Positions 48,241 through 56,953 of a DNA stretch of 64,000 bases are shown here, in pieces (within the stretch, counting starts at the first letter, position 1; each line of letters starts with the position of its first letter). The stretch lies in contig NZ_JADPKR010000098.1 in assembly GCF_023074055.1 (NCBI RefSeq), positions 1-64,000 on the forward strand, written 5' to 3'. Made by a program: the position numbers and the translations under genes. The DNA comes from Bradyrhizobium sp. 141 (GTDB lineage Bacteria > Pseudomonadota > Alphaproteobacteria > Rhizobiales > Xanthobacteraceae). A model generated the notes under the pieces. It made no database searches. It saw nothing but the letters and a program-made list of their open reading frames with translations, and was not told the origin of the DNA.

Positions 48241-51200
48241 TCAGATGCGCGAGCGCTCCTCGATGTCGCGCAACAGCCTCTTGGCATCCGCGCGATCGCC
48301 GCGCTCTGGTTGACCAGCGAATAGCTGCAATTCCTGCTGCAGCAGCGTGCGTGCGCGGTCCGTCTGGCCTCTGGCGGCGAGCAGGCTCGTCAGCCCTTCG
48401 GCGGCACGCAAGCCAAATCCTCGCTGGCCACGCCGGTGGGCGAGCGCCAGGGCCAGCTCGAAGTTCTGCTCCGCGAGCATGGTGTCGTTGATTTGCGCGT
48501 GCGAAGCAAACCGCCCTTCGATACGCAGGCACTCGACCTCGTACCAGTAGTTGCCGCCCCGCCCGAAGACGTTGCGCGCCTGATCGAGGCAACGTCGGGC
48601 GTCCGCCAGCCTGTCGACGCGGAGATAGGCCTCGGCCAGCCAGCAAAGATAGGTGGGCAGCCAGTAGACGAGGTGCGCCGTCTGCAGGAAATCACGCTGC
48701 TTCTCGAGCACTTCGATGCCTTCCGCGAGGCGGCCGCTTTCGAGGTCGGCCCAACCGAGAAATGTCCGCGCCACCGAGACCCAGAGCGGCAGTTCCCGTC
48801 TGATCGCCCCATCGAGCGTGCGTTGCGCGAGCGCCCGGACGGTCTGCACGTCCCGCTCCAGCGTGTGGAGCATGCAGGCATGCGCGTAGGCATAACCGAG
48901 GGTATGGGCATGCGACAATTGCTGCGCATGTCCGAGTGCCTCCTGGCCGTGCGCGATCGCCTCGCTCACTCGGCCCACCAGCCAGCAGCAAATGCACAAA
49001 TTGGACAGGCTCGTGATCTGCACGTCGGTCCCGTAGATCACGGCCGTCGCGCGGTCGGCGGCAGCATCGTAGAGCTTGGCCGCCCGATCGAGATGGATGC
49101 ACGCCTGCTCGGTCTCCCCGTCGAGCAAGGAGGTGCCGAGCAACCGATGGCCGACCATCCGATCGGCCCTCGTTCCCTTTTGCTCGGCGAGCGTCAGAAA
49201 GTCCCGCGCCAGCGTGCCCGCCTCCCGGACGTTGCTTGCCACACGCAGGTAAGACCATCTTGCGTACAGCGCCGGAAAGATGCGCGGATCGTTATCGAGA
49301 GCGCGGCAGAGCTCGATCGCACGGCTGCTCACATCGGCGACCGCGTCGGCGCCAAATCCCTGGACCGCGATCGTCGGTCCGATCAGCGCGATCTGGGCGT
49401 TCAGCTCCAGATTGTCCCGTTCAAGCCCTGCTGGAAGCCTCCTGATCTCCTCCAGCGCCATGTTGAGTTCGGCAATCGCCTCCAGATTTGCCGAACGTTC
49501 TGCTGCCTGCTGGGCCGCTTTAAGCCACATCTGTGCCGCTCGGGAGGTGCGTCCCGCCTCAGACAGATGCTGCGCGAGATAGCCGGGTTCGGTGGTGGCA
49601 ATCTCCGGCAGATGGAGCTCGATCTCCTCAGCCACGCGGTCGTGAAGCTCCCGCCTCTGGCGTTTGAGAAGCGAATAATAGGCGACGTCCCGGACCAGGG
49701 CATGCTTGAAGGAGTAGACCTTTTCATCGTCATCGCGCTCAAGCCCTATCAATCCAGACGCTCGCAGTCGCTCGAGGGCGGGTTTGAGCGCGTCGCGAAG
49801 CTCGCCGGCAACGGCGGCAAGAAGCCGATGCGAAAAGCTCCGGCCAATCACCGACGCGAGCTGCGCGACCGCCTTCGCATTGCCGAGCCGCTCCAGACGC
49901 AGCATCAGGGAGTCGTAGAGCGCCGACGGCACCTCTGAAGGTCCGCTCGCGCCAGCCCTTCTGACGCCGGGATCGACCTGTCCAGTCTCGAGGGCAGCCG
50001 CCGCCAATTCTTCCACGAACAGCGGCACACCGTCCGATCGCGCGACAATCTGCTGGAGCAACTGGCTTGGCAGTTGCTTGTCGCGGACGACCGATCCTGC
50101 GAGATCGCGGCAGTGCTCGTCGTCGAGACGCTGAAGCACGATGCGCAGGATCATCGGCGACACGCTACCGATGACAGACGCTCGGCTGGTGACCACCAGC
50201 AGGTTGCGCGTGCCCCCGATCTGGCCGGCAATGCGCTCGACAATCTCGATCGTCGACGGATCGGCCCAATGAAAATCCTCGACCAGGATCAGGCTGGCCT
50301 CGCCGCGCGTCAGCGAGATCAACAGCCGCACCGCCGCATCGCGCGTCTTCCGACGTTGCTCATGCGCGTCGGGAATTGTTGTTGGACCTGACGCCGCCGG
50401 CCCCGGTAAACCGAGCATTTGACCGATCAGCGTCAACTGCTCCTCGTCGCCGCCGGACGTTGCGGCCATGAAATCACGCAGACGCGCCAAGTTCACCTCG
50501 GCGTCTTCGTCCCTGCCAATGCCGATGCGCTGCTCAAGGGCTCTGATGATCGGGTATAGCGGCGTGTTCTGATGCGGGCCGGAGGCCTGGATCGCCAGGA
50601 TCAGGCCATCCGGCAAAGCCGCCCTTTCGATCAGCTCCAGTGCCAAGCGCGATTTGCCGATGCCGGGCTCCCCGGTGATCTCCACCGTACGCCCCTGCCC
50701 GGTCTTCGCCAGCTCCCAGGCCTGCAGCAACTGCCCCAATTCGGTGACCCTGTCGACGAGGCGCGAGGCATTGCGATGGCGGGCGCGGTGGCCGACGCCA
50801 TCTTCCGACGTCTCGCCTGAGACGAGAAAGACCTCGACCTTCCGCGACAGTCCCTTGAGTGAACGCATGCCTAGCGGTTGCAAGGCGAATTTGCCTCGCA
50901 GCAGGCGCTTTGTCTCACCACTGATCACGAGCGAATCGGGCTCGCCCATTTCCAGCAACCGGAATGCGATGTTGGGCGTATCGCCGACGATCTCGGTCGC
51001 ATCGTGTACGTGACCCGGCCCCGCCCTGCCGATCACCGCTACTCCCGTATGCACGCCGATCCGAACGCGAAGCGGTTCCCGGATCGCCGCGATCGCGCGA
51101 TCGCTCAACTCCCCAATTGCCCGCAACAACAGCAGACCGCAGCGTACCGCGCTCTCAGCCTCGTTTTCCGATGCGAGGGGATAACCGAACTCGGCGCGAA

Positions 51201-51396
51201 TGCCGTCGCCGATGTAGTTGACGACACTGCCGCCGGCATTCGCGATGCACTGCGAGCTGATCGCCTGGAATTCCAACAATATCTCGCGCAAATCCTCGAT
51301 GTCGCAGCGCTCGGAGAGGCCCGTTGAATCAACGACGTCGCAGAACAAGACCGTGAGCTGACGGCGTTCGGTTGCTCTGTCGTGAGGATCGTCCAT
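48241..51396 (-). CDS. Class III adenylate/guanylate cyclase-ATPase-TPR protein
   Basis: A 1051-residue protein. Residues ~10-190 are a class III cyclase domain (LTVLFCDVVDSTGLSER; YIGDGIRAEFGYP; VGDTPNIAFRLLEMGEPDSLVIS). The metal Asp pair (FCD, GDG) is present. Next comes a STAND-type ATPase (Walker A GEPGIGKSRL near 250, Walker B SLILVEDFHWADP), and a long C-terminal helical repeat region of TPR type to the end. ATG 51396 has GGAG six bases upstream; GTG 51399 is an alternative. Likely a cyclase-fused signal transducer. Confidence 0.88.
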   Translation of the reverse strand: MDDPHDRATERRQLTVLFCDVVDSTGLSERCDIEDLREILLEFQAISSQCIANAGGSVVNYIGDGIRAEFGYPLASENEAESAVRCGLLLLRAIGELSDRAIAAIREPLRVRIGVHTGVAVIGRAGPGHVHDATEIVGDTPNIAFRLLEMGEPDSLVISGETKRLLRGKFALQPLGMRSLKGLSRKVEVFLVSGETSEDGVGHRARHRNASRLVDRVTELGQLLQAWELAKTGQGRTVEITGEPGIGKSRLALELIERAALPDGLILAIQASGPHQNTPLYPIIRALEQRIGIGRDEDAEVNLARLRDFMAATSGGDEEQLTLIGQMLGLPGPAASGPTTIPDAHEQRRKTRDAAVRLLISLTRGEASLILVEDFHWADPSTIEIVERIAGQIGGTRNLLVVTSRASVIGSVSPMILRIVLQRLDDEHCRDLAGSVVRDKQLPSQLLQQIVARSDGVPLFVEELAAAALETGQVDPGVRRAGASGPSEVPSALYDSLMLRLERLGNAKAVAQLASVIGRSFSHRLLAAVAGELRDALKPALERLRASGLIGLERDDDEKVYSFKHALVRDVAYYSLLKRQRRELHDRVAEEIELHLPEIATTEPGYLAQHLSEAGRTSRAAQMWLKAAQQAAERSANLEAIAELNMALEEIRRLPAGLERDNLELNAQIALIGPTIAVQGFGADAVADVSSRAIELCRALDNDPRIFPALYARWSYLRVASNVREAGTLARDFLTLAEQKGTRADRMVGHRLLGTSLLDGETEQACIHLDRAAKLYDAAADRATAVIYGTDVQITSLSNLCICCWLVGRVSEAIAHGQEALGHAQQLSHAHTLGYAYAHACMLHTLERDVQTVRALAQRTLDGAIRRELPLWVSVARTFLGWADLESGRLAEGIEVLEKQRDFLQTAHLVYWLPTYLCWLAEAYLRVDRLADARRCLDQARNVFGRGGNYWYEVECLRIEGRFASHAQINDTMLAEQNFELALALAHRRGQRGFGLRAAEGLTSLLAARGQTDRARTLLQQELQLFAGQPERGDRADAKRLLRDIEERSRI

Positions 51397-51609
51397 CACC
51401 CACTCCGGAATTCTGACATTTTTCGGCGTTTTCGAGCTGGCGCCCTACCTTTTCCAGGGGGCGACAAGATTGCGCATTTCTCCCAAAACAAGTCCACAAC
51501 GCTTTCGGCGACTATCCGTCAGCCACACTGTCTCGATCCCGCCGGGCACAGCTTCAGCCCAGACCGGACTTGTCGGCACGTCACTCCCGTCGTCGCTTCG
51601 CGTCGATCC

Positions 51610-52983
51610 TCACGGGCTAAGCAGATCCGCAAAGAACGGATTCAGCATGCGCCCGTGCGGATCCTCGCGTCTGACTTGCTCAGAGAACTCCGTCCATCTC
51701 GCCCCATACGCCGCCGTGACATGGCGCTTGGTGATGAACGGACTCTGGTTCAGCAGAGGAATGCCATTTCTCTTGGACGCAAACTCATTGAACTCCTTCA
51801 AAAACCCGTCCCACGCCGGCCTGTCCGTATAGGCGTGAATGGGATCGACTGAAAAAACATCTCCGTCATGCGAGTAGGACAGCAACGAATGCTCGTCCTT
51901 CCGGATGAAGTAGGAACCAAGCGCCATGTTGCAGCGGAAGTCATGCTCCTCAAAATACTTCTCGCTGAAGTCCACATAGTCGCGCAGCACGTTCAGCCAC
52001 TCACCGCGCGGAAATGTCCAGAACGTGAATGCATAACGCGCCGATGGCGGCGTCTCGCTGTAGTCGATCGTCTTGTCGGGATTGTACAAGGTCGCGCCGC
52101 CGACCAGGTGCAGGAACGACATCAACAGCTTGCTGCCAACGAACCAAGCGTCGAGCGACACATCCCTGAGAGGCTTGGTGGGGATGCTGCTGTCGATGAA
52201 CCTGCCGACGCGCGCTTCCGTATAATTCCAGAGGGTACGGCGGCTGGCGGCGAACAGCGATCCCAACGGTCCAACCCGGTCGGCGGGGTGCCGCGTCTGG
52301 AAGTGCGCCTTTCGACCGACCGTCCAGCAGATCAGACCTCGCGACGCATCGATGATCCCATCCACCTCCTTCTCGGTCAGCTCTGCGATCGGGCGCGGCA
52401 AATAGCTGAAGTGGATCGCCTCCAGCCGTTTGATCCGAAACGTCACTTCGTAGATGACGCCGGACAAGCCGTAACTCGAGCGCATGAAGTACATCAGATG
52501 CGGGTCTTTATCCTGCGACGCTTCCGCCATCTCGCCGCTGGGGGTTACCCATTTGATCGCCGTGATGTACGAGCCGACCTGTCCAAACTCGCCGCCATCC
52601 AGTCCGTCCTTGGTGTGGCAACAGGCCGCCGCCCCCAGCGTCATGTTCCCGATCTCGATATTGGTCAGAAACTGGAGGTTCATCGCCCGTAACGCCCGAG
52701 ATGCGACAATGAACTGGAGGCCCGCCTCGGCCGTGAACGTCATGCCATGTGGATCGATCTTGAGGATGCGGCTCATCGCGGACATGTCGATGATCGTGCC
52801 GTCCGACGATGCGCAAGGCGTCAAGGAATGATAGCTGCCCATGGCCCGGACAGGGCTTGGGTAGCGCTCGGCATCCCTGAGGATCGATTGTATCTCCTCG
52901 ACGGATCGCGGCGACACCAGTTGCGCGGGAGAGCTTGTGATCCCGCCATCATAATTGCGAACCATACTGCCCATCTGCGTCAC
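51610..52983 (-). CDS. FAD-binding oxidase (PCMH / VAO family)
   Basis: A 457-residue flavin enzyme. RSVEEIQSILRDAERYPSPVRAMGSYHSLTPCASSDGTIIDMS is the FAD-binding PP loop of sugar-lactone oxidases; LTNIEIGNMTLGAAACCHTKDG and GSYITAIKWVTPSGE follow as in FAD_binding_4. The C-terminal part is that of the aldonolactone oxidase type (ALO-like), ending HGRMLNPFFADLLSP. Substrate not known. It is divergent from the heme dioxygenase-like gene. Confidence 0.82.
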   Translation of the reverse strand: MTQMGSMVRNYDGGITSSPAQLVSPRSVEEIQSILRDAERYPSPVRAMGSYHSLTPCASSDGTIIDMSAMSRILKIDPHGMTFTAEAGLQFIVASRALRAMNLQFLTNIEIGNMTLGAAACCHTKDGLDGGEFGQVGSYITAIKWVTPSGEMAEASQDKDPHLMYFMRSSYGLSGVIYEVTFRIKRLEAIHFSYLPRPIAELTEKEVDGIIDASRGLICWTVGRKAHFQTRHPADRVGPLGSLFAASRRTLWNYTEARVGRFIDSSIPTKPLRDVSLDAWFVGSKLLMSFLHLVGGATLYNPDKTIDYSETPPSARYAFTFWTFPRGEWLNVLRDYVDFSEKYFEEHDFRCNMALGSYFIRKDEHSLLSYSHDGDVFSVDPIHAYTDRPAWDGFLKEFNEFASKRNGIPLLNQSPFITKRHVTAAYGARWTEFSEQVRREDPHGRMLNPFFADLLSP

Positions 52984-53297
52984 CCCCTCGACGGCGAAAC
53001 ACGCAACTTAAGATGGCTCTTCTGTCCTGCCGACGCCGGTGTCGGCCTGGTCTTCACAAGGTTCAAGCACGTTGCCGCGCAGTTCGCTCCGCGCGCAAAT
53101 TCAGCCGGGCGGCCTAACGCAGCCAGGGCTGCATGGCATCCTATCCGAGCAAATGTTCAACCGACAGGGGAAATTGTACGACGGGGCGACCGCAGCTTCC
53201 AGCACGTCGCGTTGGCAAGCGGGGCATTTTGGTGCTATTGAACTGCCTTTGCTAGTTGCAATCCCAATTGATTTCACGCGGTTGTTTGGGAGCGTCA
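52984..53297. other. 314-base divergent intergenic region
   Basis: Lies between the FAD oxidase (leftward) and the dioxygenase-like gene (rightward). I found no ORF with a believable start and no clear inverted repeat. It must hold the promoters of both genes, but I cannot assign -35/-10 boxes with confidence. Confidence 0.4.
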
Positions 53298-55136
53298 ATG
53301 TCCCGCGAAAACGATGGTTTTGTCTTCCATCGTGGCCTGCTCCAGGCGGTCCTGGATGTCGCCTTTCGGGTCATCAATTTTTTTGTCAGATGGGACCACC
53401 TGCCGACCCTGCTCGGATCCGCCAATCTTTCGGTCTTCCGCGAGCGGTTGCGGGAGCACAACCTCCGCCACACGGGTTACGGCACGACTCCGCCTGGCTG
53501 GAGCACCGGCAATGACCGGTGGCGTTCCGCCGATGGCTCTTTCAACAGCCTCGACCATCCGCGCATGGGCATGGCGGGCGCCCGGTTCGGACGCAATTTC
53601 CCGCTGCCGGAATGCGTGCCGGACAGCGTAGACGACCTGCTCGAACCCAGCCCGCGCGTGATCTCGATGGAATTGCTGGCGCGCGACACCTTCATTCCCG
53701 CGACCAGCCTCAATCTGTTGGCCGCCGCCTGGATTCAGTTCGAAACGCATAATTGGTTCAGCCATGGGGTTCCCGAGCCGGAAAACGAGTTCAAAATCCC
53801 GCTGAAGACGGGCGATACCTGGCCCGAAGACGAACGGGTCGACGGCTGCATGAAGATCCGCCGGACTGTCCCCGACCGAACGCCGCGTGAACCATGGCTC
53901 GGCGCGACACCCACATTCCGTAACCTCAACTCGCACTGGTGGGACGCCGGACAGATCTACGGCAGCGATCGCGACAGACAGATGCAGATCCGTTCCAAGG
54001 CCGACGGAAAGATCGAGGTCGGGAGCGATGGAATGCTTCCCGCCGATCCAGCTCATCCGGGCGCCGATCTCACTGGATTCAACGACAATTGGTGGGTCGG
54101 GCTCAGCCTGCTCCACAATCTCTTCGCACGTGAGCACAACGTCATCTGCGATGGCCTGAAGACACGGTATCCAACCTGGAATGACGAGGAACTGTTCCAG
54201 CGCGCGCGCCTGATCAACGCAGCCCTGATCGCCAAGATCCACACCATCGAATGGACGCCAGGCATCCTCGGCCATCCTGCGCTGGACTTCAGCATGCGCG
54301 CCAACTGGTCGGGGATACCGTGCCGGGTGCTGCGAGCGGTGCTCGGCGAGAACAGCGAAGCCGCCTATGGCATCATCCGCTCTCCGACGGATCAGCATAG
54401 CGCGCCCTACGCGATGACCGAGGAATTCACTGCGGTCTACCGCCTGCACCCGTTGATCCCGGACGACATGGATGTGCGGCGGATCGACGCCGCGGGGGTT
54501 GAACACTGCAAGCTGGTCGATATGCAGGGACGCGCGACCCGCAAGTTCATGGAGACGCACGGCTTCGTCGACCTGCTGTACTCGTTCGGCACGGCACATC
54601 CCGGCGCCATTCGCCTGCATAATTACCCCAACTTCCTCCGCCAATTCGAAAAGGACGGCCAACCGCTGCTCGACATGGCCGCCATCGATATCGTGCGCGA
54701 CCGCGAGCGCGGCGTGCCGCGCTACAACCGGTTCCGCGAGCTGGTCGGCAAGCAACGGGTCAAGACATTCGAGGAGATCACCAGCATTCCCGGCGCGGCA
54801 AAGAAGATGCGCGCGATCTACAAGGGCGACGTCGACCGCGTCGATCTGATGGTCGGACTGTTGGCCGAGGATCTGCCGGACGGTTTTGGCTTCAGCGATA
54901 GCGCCTTCCGCATCTTCATCCTGATGGCATCGCGGCGTCTCAAGAGCGACCGCTTCTTCACAGACGATTACCGGGCGGAAATCTACACCGACTTCGGTCT
55001 GGACTGGATCCAGAACAACGGAATGAAATCAGTGCTGCTGCGGCACGTGCCGCAACTCGGCCCGGCGCTCGAGGGCGTCAACAACGCCTTTGCCCCCTGG
55101 AACGTGCTGCGAGGCTCAGCGTGGCCCTCATCATAA
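53298..55136 (+). CDS. Cyclooxygenase/alpha-dioxygenase-like heme peroxidase
   Basis: A 612-residue member of the peroxidase-cyclooxygenase (animal heme peroxidase) superfamily. The distal region FETHNWFSH (H151/H156) parallels the IHDWIDH of plant alpha-dioxygenase. NSHWWDAGQIYGSD (212-224), LFAREHN (275-281) and EEFTAVYRLHPLIPDD (375-390) are also conserved; Y381 would be the radical tyrosine and H384 the proximal heme ligand. Plant alpha-DOX and fungal Ppo enzymes oxygenate fatty acids; the substrate here is not shown. No signal peptide. ATG 53298 follows GGGAG. Its end overlaps the next gene by 16 bases. Confidence 0.85.
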   Translation: MSRENDGFVFHRGLLQAVLDVAFRVINFFVRWDHLPTLLGSANLSVFRERLREHNLRHTGYGTTPPGWSTGNDRWRSADGSFNSLDHPRMGMAGARFGRNFPLPECVPDSVDDLLEPSPRVISMELLARDTFIPATSLNLLAAAWIQFETHNWFSHGVPEPENEFKIPLKTGDTWPEDERVDGCMKIRRTVPDRTPREPWLGATPTFRNLNSHWWDAGQIYGSDRDRQMQIRSKADGKIEVGSDGMLPADPAHPGADLTGFNDNWWVGLSLLHNLFAREHNVICDGLKTRYPTWNDEELFQRARLINAALIAKIHTIEWTPGILGHPALDFSMRANWSGIPCRVLRAVLGENSEAAYGIIRSPTDQHSAPYAMTEEFTAVYRLHPLIPDDMDVRRIDAAGVEHCKLVDMQGRATRKFMETHGFVDLLYSFGTAHPGAIRLHNYPNFLRQFEKDGQPLLDMAAIDIVRDRERGVPRYNRFRELVGKQRVKTFEEITSIPGAAKKMRAIYKGDVDRVDLMVGLLAEDLPDGFGFSDSAFRIFILMASRRLKSDRFFTDDYRAEIYTDFGLDWIQNNGMKSVLLRHVPQLGPALEGVNNAFAPWNVLRGSAWPSS

Positions 55137-56020
55137 CCATTCCGGGCCTCGTCCGCCTCGCCCTCGTCCGCAACCCGGATGAACTGCTCCGCGTCAACGA
55201 TGCGGCTGTGGTCACTCGCTCGCTGTCCGGCCGCGGAGGCCTGTTCAATCGCTCGGTCGCGGCAAAGCTAACGGTTTTCCGCGCCCCCGATGGCGACATC
55301 TGGCCAGCATTTCGCGACCGGCACGATCCGCTGCGCGCTGCGCATCAGGCCTCGCTCGAATCCGCGCTTTCGAAGATCGATGCGCTGTTGCAACAGATCG
55401 CGCCGGAGATCACCGAGCTCGGCAATTACGTCGGCGGCCGGCGCGCGCATCGCAGCATGGGCGTCGTTGTACAGCAGGCCGTAGGCCGGCTGTTCTTCCC
55501 CGACTATCTCGCGAGCGAGGAATCCTACGCCGCCGCGCGCACGTTGCAGGCCTGGTCGTCGGCCTGGCCGCTGCGTGCAGCCTGGCTCAGGCGCAGCGGC
55601 GCGTTGAAGGCCGCGCTCGATCGAATCCAGACTGCCTCGCGCGGCAACATGGCTTGCGCGCACGCAACTGCGCTCGCGATGAACAACATCGTGAAATCGA
55701 TCGAGCTGATGCGCGAGCTGGCGCTCCACGGCGACAATCTGGCGAAGATCGAGCCGAAGGACGCGCTGCTTCGCACCCTGCGCGCGCCGGCGCGCGTGGT
55801 CCGCGAGACGCGCGACGGAGACTTCATCGGTCTGATCCGGCTGCGGTCGCGGACGCTGGTCCTGCTGGCGGTCGAAAATGCCCGGCAGCAGCGCGCCTCC
55901 GACCCGGGCTTCGCATTCTTTGCCGGTGCCTGGAATCAGTGTCCCGCTCACGGCCTTGTCCCGGCCTTGCTCAGCAACGTCTGGCAGGCGGCCAGAACGC
56001 GCGCGACAGCAGGCGCTTGA
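55121..56020 (+). CDS. Short P450-like protein coupled to the dioxygenase
   Basis: A 299-residue protein starting at a GTG that overlaps the dioxygenase gene by 16 bases, so translation is coupled. The second half aligns by eye with P450 order: ACAHAT (178-183) for the I-helix AGHET, ELALHGDNLAKIEPKDALLR (to 218) for the J/K helices, RAPARVVRET, SRTLVLLAVENARQQRASDP, then FAGAWNQCPA (267-276) with C274 at the heme-thiolate place. The Glu of ExxR is Ala, and the FxxGxxxC loop is degenerate but correctly spaced. About 100 N-terminal residues usual in P450s are missing. A P450-like isomerase is my best guess; other helical folds remain possible. Confidence 0.55.
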   Translation: MALIITIPGLVRLALVRNPDELLRVNDAAVVTRSLSGRGGLFNRSVAAKLTVFRAPDGDIWPAFRDRHDPLRAAHQASLESALSKIDALLQQIAPEITELGNYVGGRRAHRSMGVVVQQAVGRLFFPDYLASEESYAAARTLQAWSSAWPLRAAWLRRSGALKAALDRIQTASRGNMACAHATALAMNNIVKSIELMRELALHGDNLAKIEPKDALLRTLRAPARVVRETRDGDFIGLIRLRSRTLVLLAVENARQQRASDPGFAFFAGAWNQCPAHGLVPALLSNVWQAARTRATAGA

Positions 56021-56061
56021 AGAACGCCGCGCAACGTCGTCGGCAATCGCACGGGATGGAA

Positions 56062-56790
56062 TTAGCAGGCGAGCTTATCCGCGATCCCGCCAAAGTCCTT
56101 CGCGACGATGTCCCAATTGCCAGTCGCTTCGAAGTCCACCTTCTGCAGCGGCCCGTACTCTGTCGGCCGCGCCACGAAGGCGGTCTTCAGCCCGTTCTTC
56201 TGCGCAGCCGCGAGATCGCCGTTGTGGGCGGCGACCATCATCACCTCTTCCGGCTTGAGGCAGAGCAGACGCGCAGCGCCGAGATAGGTCTCCGGATCAG
56301 GCTTGTAGTGCGCGAACAGCTCGGCCGATAGGATGAGATCCCACGGCAGCCCTGCAAATTTCGCCATGTTGGTGAGCAGCGCGACGTTGCCGTTCGAGAG
56401 CGGCGAGATCACGAATTTAGTTTTCAACCGGGTCAGGCCCGCGACGCTGTCGGGCCAGGGATGCAGGCGGTGCCAGCCTTTTGTGAGATAGTCGAGATCG
56501 GCTTCGGTGAGGCCCTTGATCGAGAATTGATCGACCAGCTTTTCCAGCGAGCGGCGGTGCAGATCGTCGAGCATGACATAGCCACGCTCGGGATGTTTGC
56601 GCACGTCGTCCATCGAGGCCATGTACATGCCGCGCCAGCCGTCGACCAAAGCGGTCCAGTCGGCGCTGATGCCGCGCTGTTTGCCCCACCACATGAAGTC
56701 TGTGATCAGACTGGTGCGCCAGTCCACGACAGTGCCGAACACGTCGAAGACAAGGGCTTTGACGGCGGAGAGATCGGATGTTGGCGTCAT
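56062..56790 (-). CDS. Haloacid dehalogenase, type II (HAD superfamily)
   Basis: A 242-residue enzyme of the L-2-haloacid dehalogenase group. The nucleophile Asp is in ALVFDVFGTVVDWR; SPLSNGN (motif II), AHYKPDPETYLGAARLL with Lys (motif III) and MVAAHNGDLAAAQKNGLKTAFVARP (motif IV) follow. ATG at 56790. It hydrolyses C-halogen bonds of 2-haloacids if truly of this type; related HADs act on phosphates. Convergent with the P450-like gene. Confidence 0.9.
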   Translation of the reverse strand: MTPTSDLSAVKALVFDVFGTVVDWRTSLITDFMWWGKQRGISADWTALVDGWRGMYMASMDDVRKHPERGYVMLDDLHRRSLEKLVDQFSIKGLTEADLDYLTKGWHRLHPWPDSVAGLTRLKTKFVISPLSNGNVALLTNMAKFAGLPWDLILSAELFAHYKPDPETYLGAARLLCLKPEEVMMVAAHNGDLAAAQKNGLKTAFVARPTEYGPLQKVDFEATGNWDIVAKDFGGIADKLAC

Positions 56791-56953
56791 GTTTCGCTCC
56801 GCGGATTTTCCTGCGCGCGGTTGGCTCCGGTTGACATCGAGGGCTTTAAAGCACGATCCTTTCCATGCAACAATAGCGGTTGTCCGCCACATCACGTTCG
56901 TCCGCGACGAGCAATGTGACCATCTCAACCAGTTGGGTGCGCCCGCATCTGCC

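Noticed and set aside
48436..49938. 500-codon open frame on the plus strand
   Set aside because: Antisense to the TPR part of the cyclase-ATPase protein; no recognisable domain.
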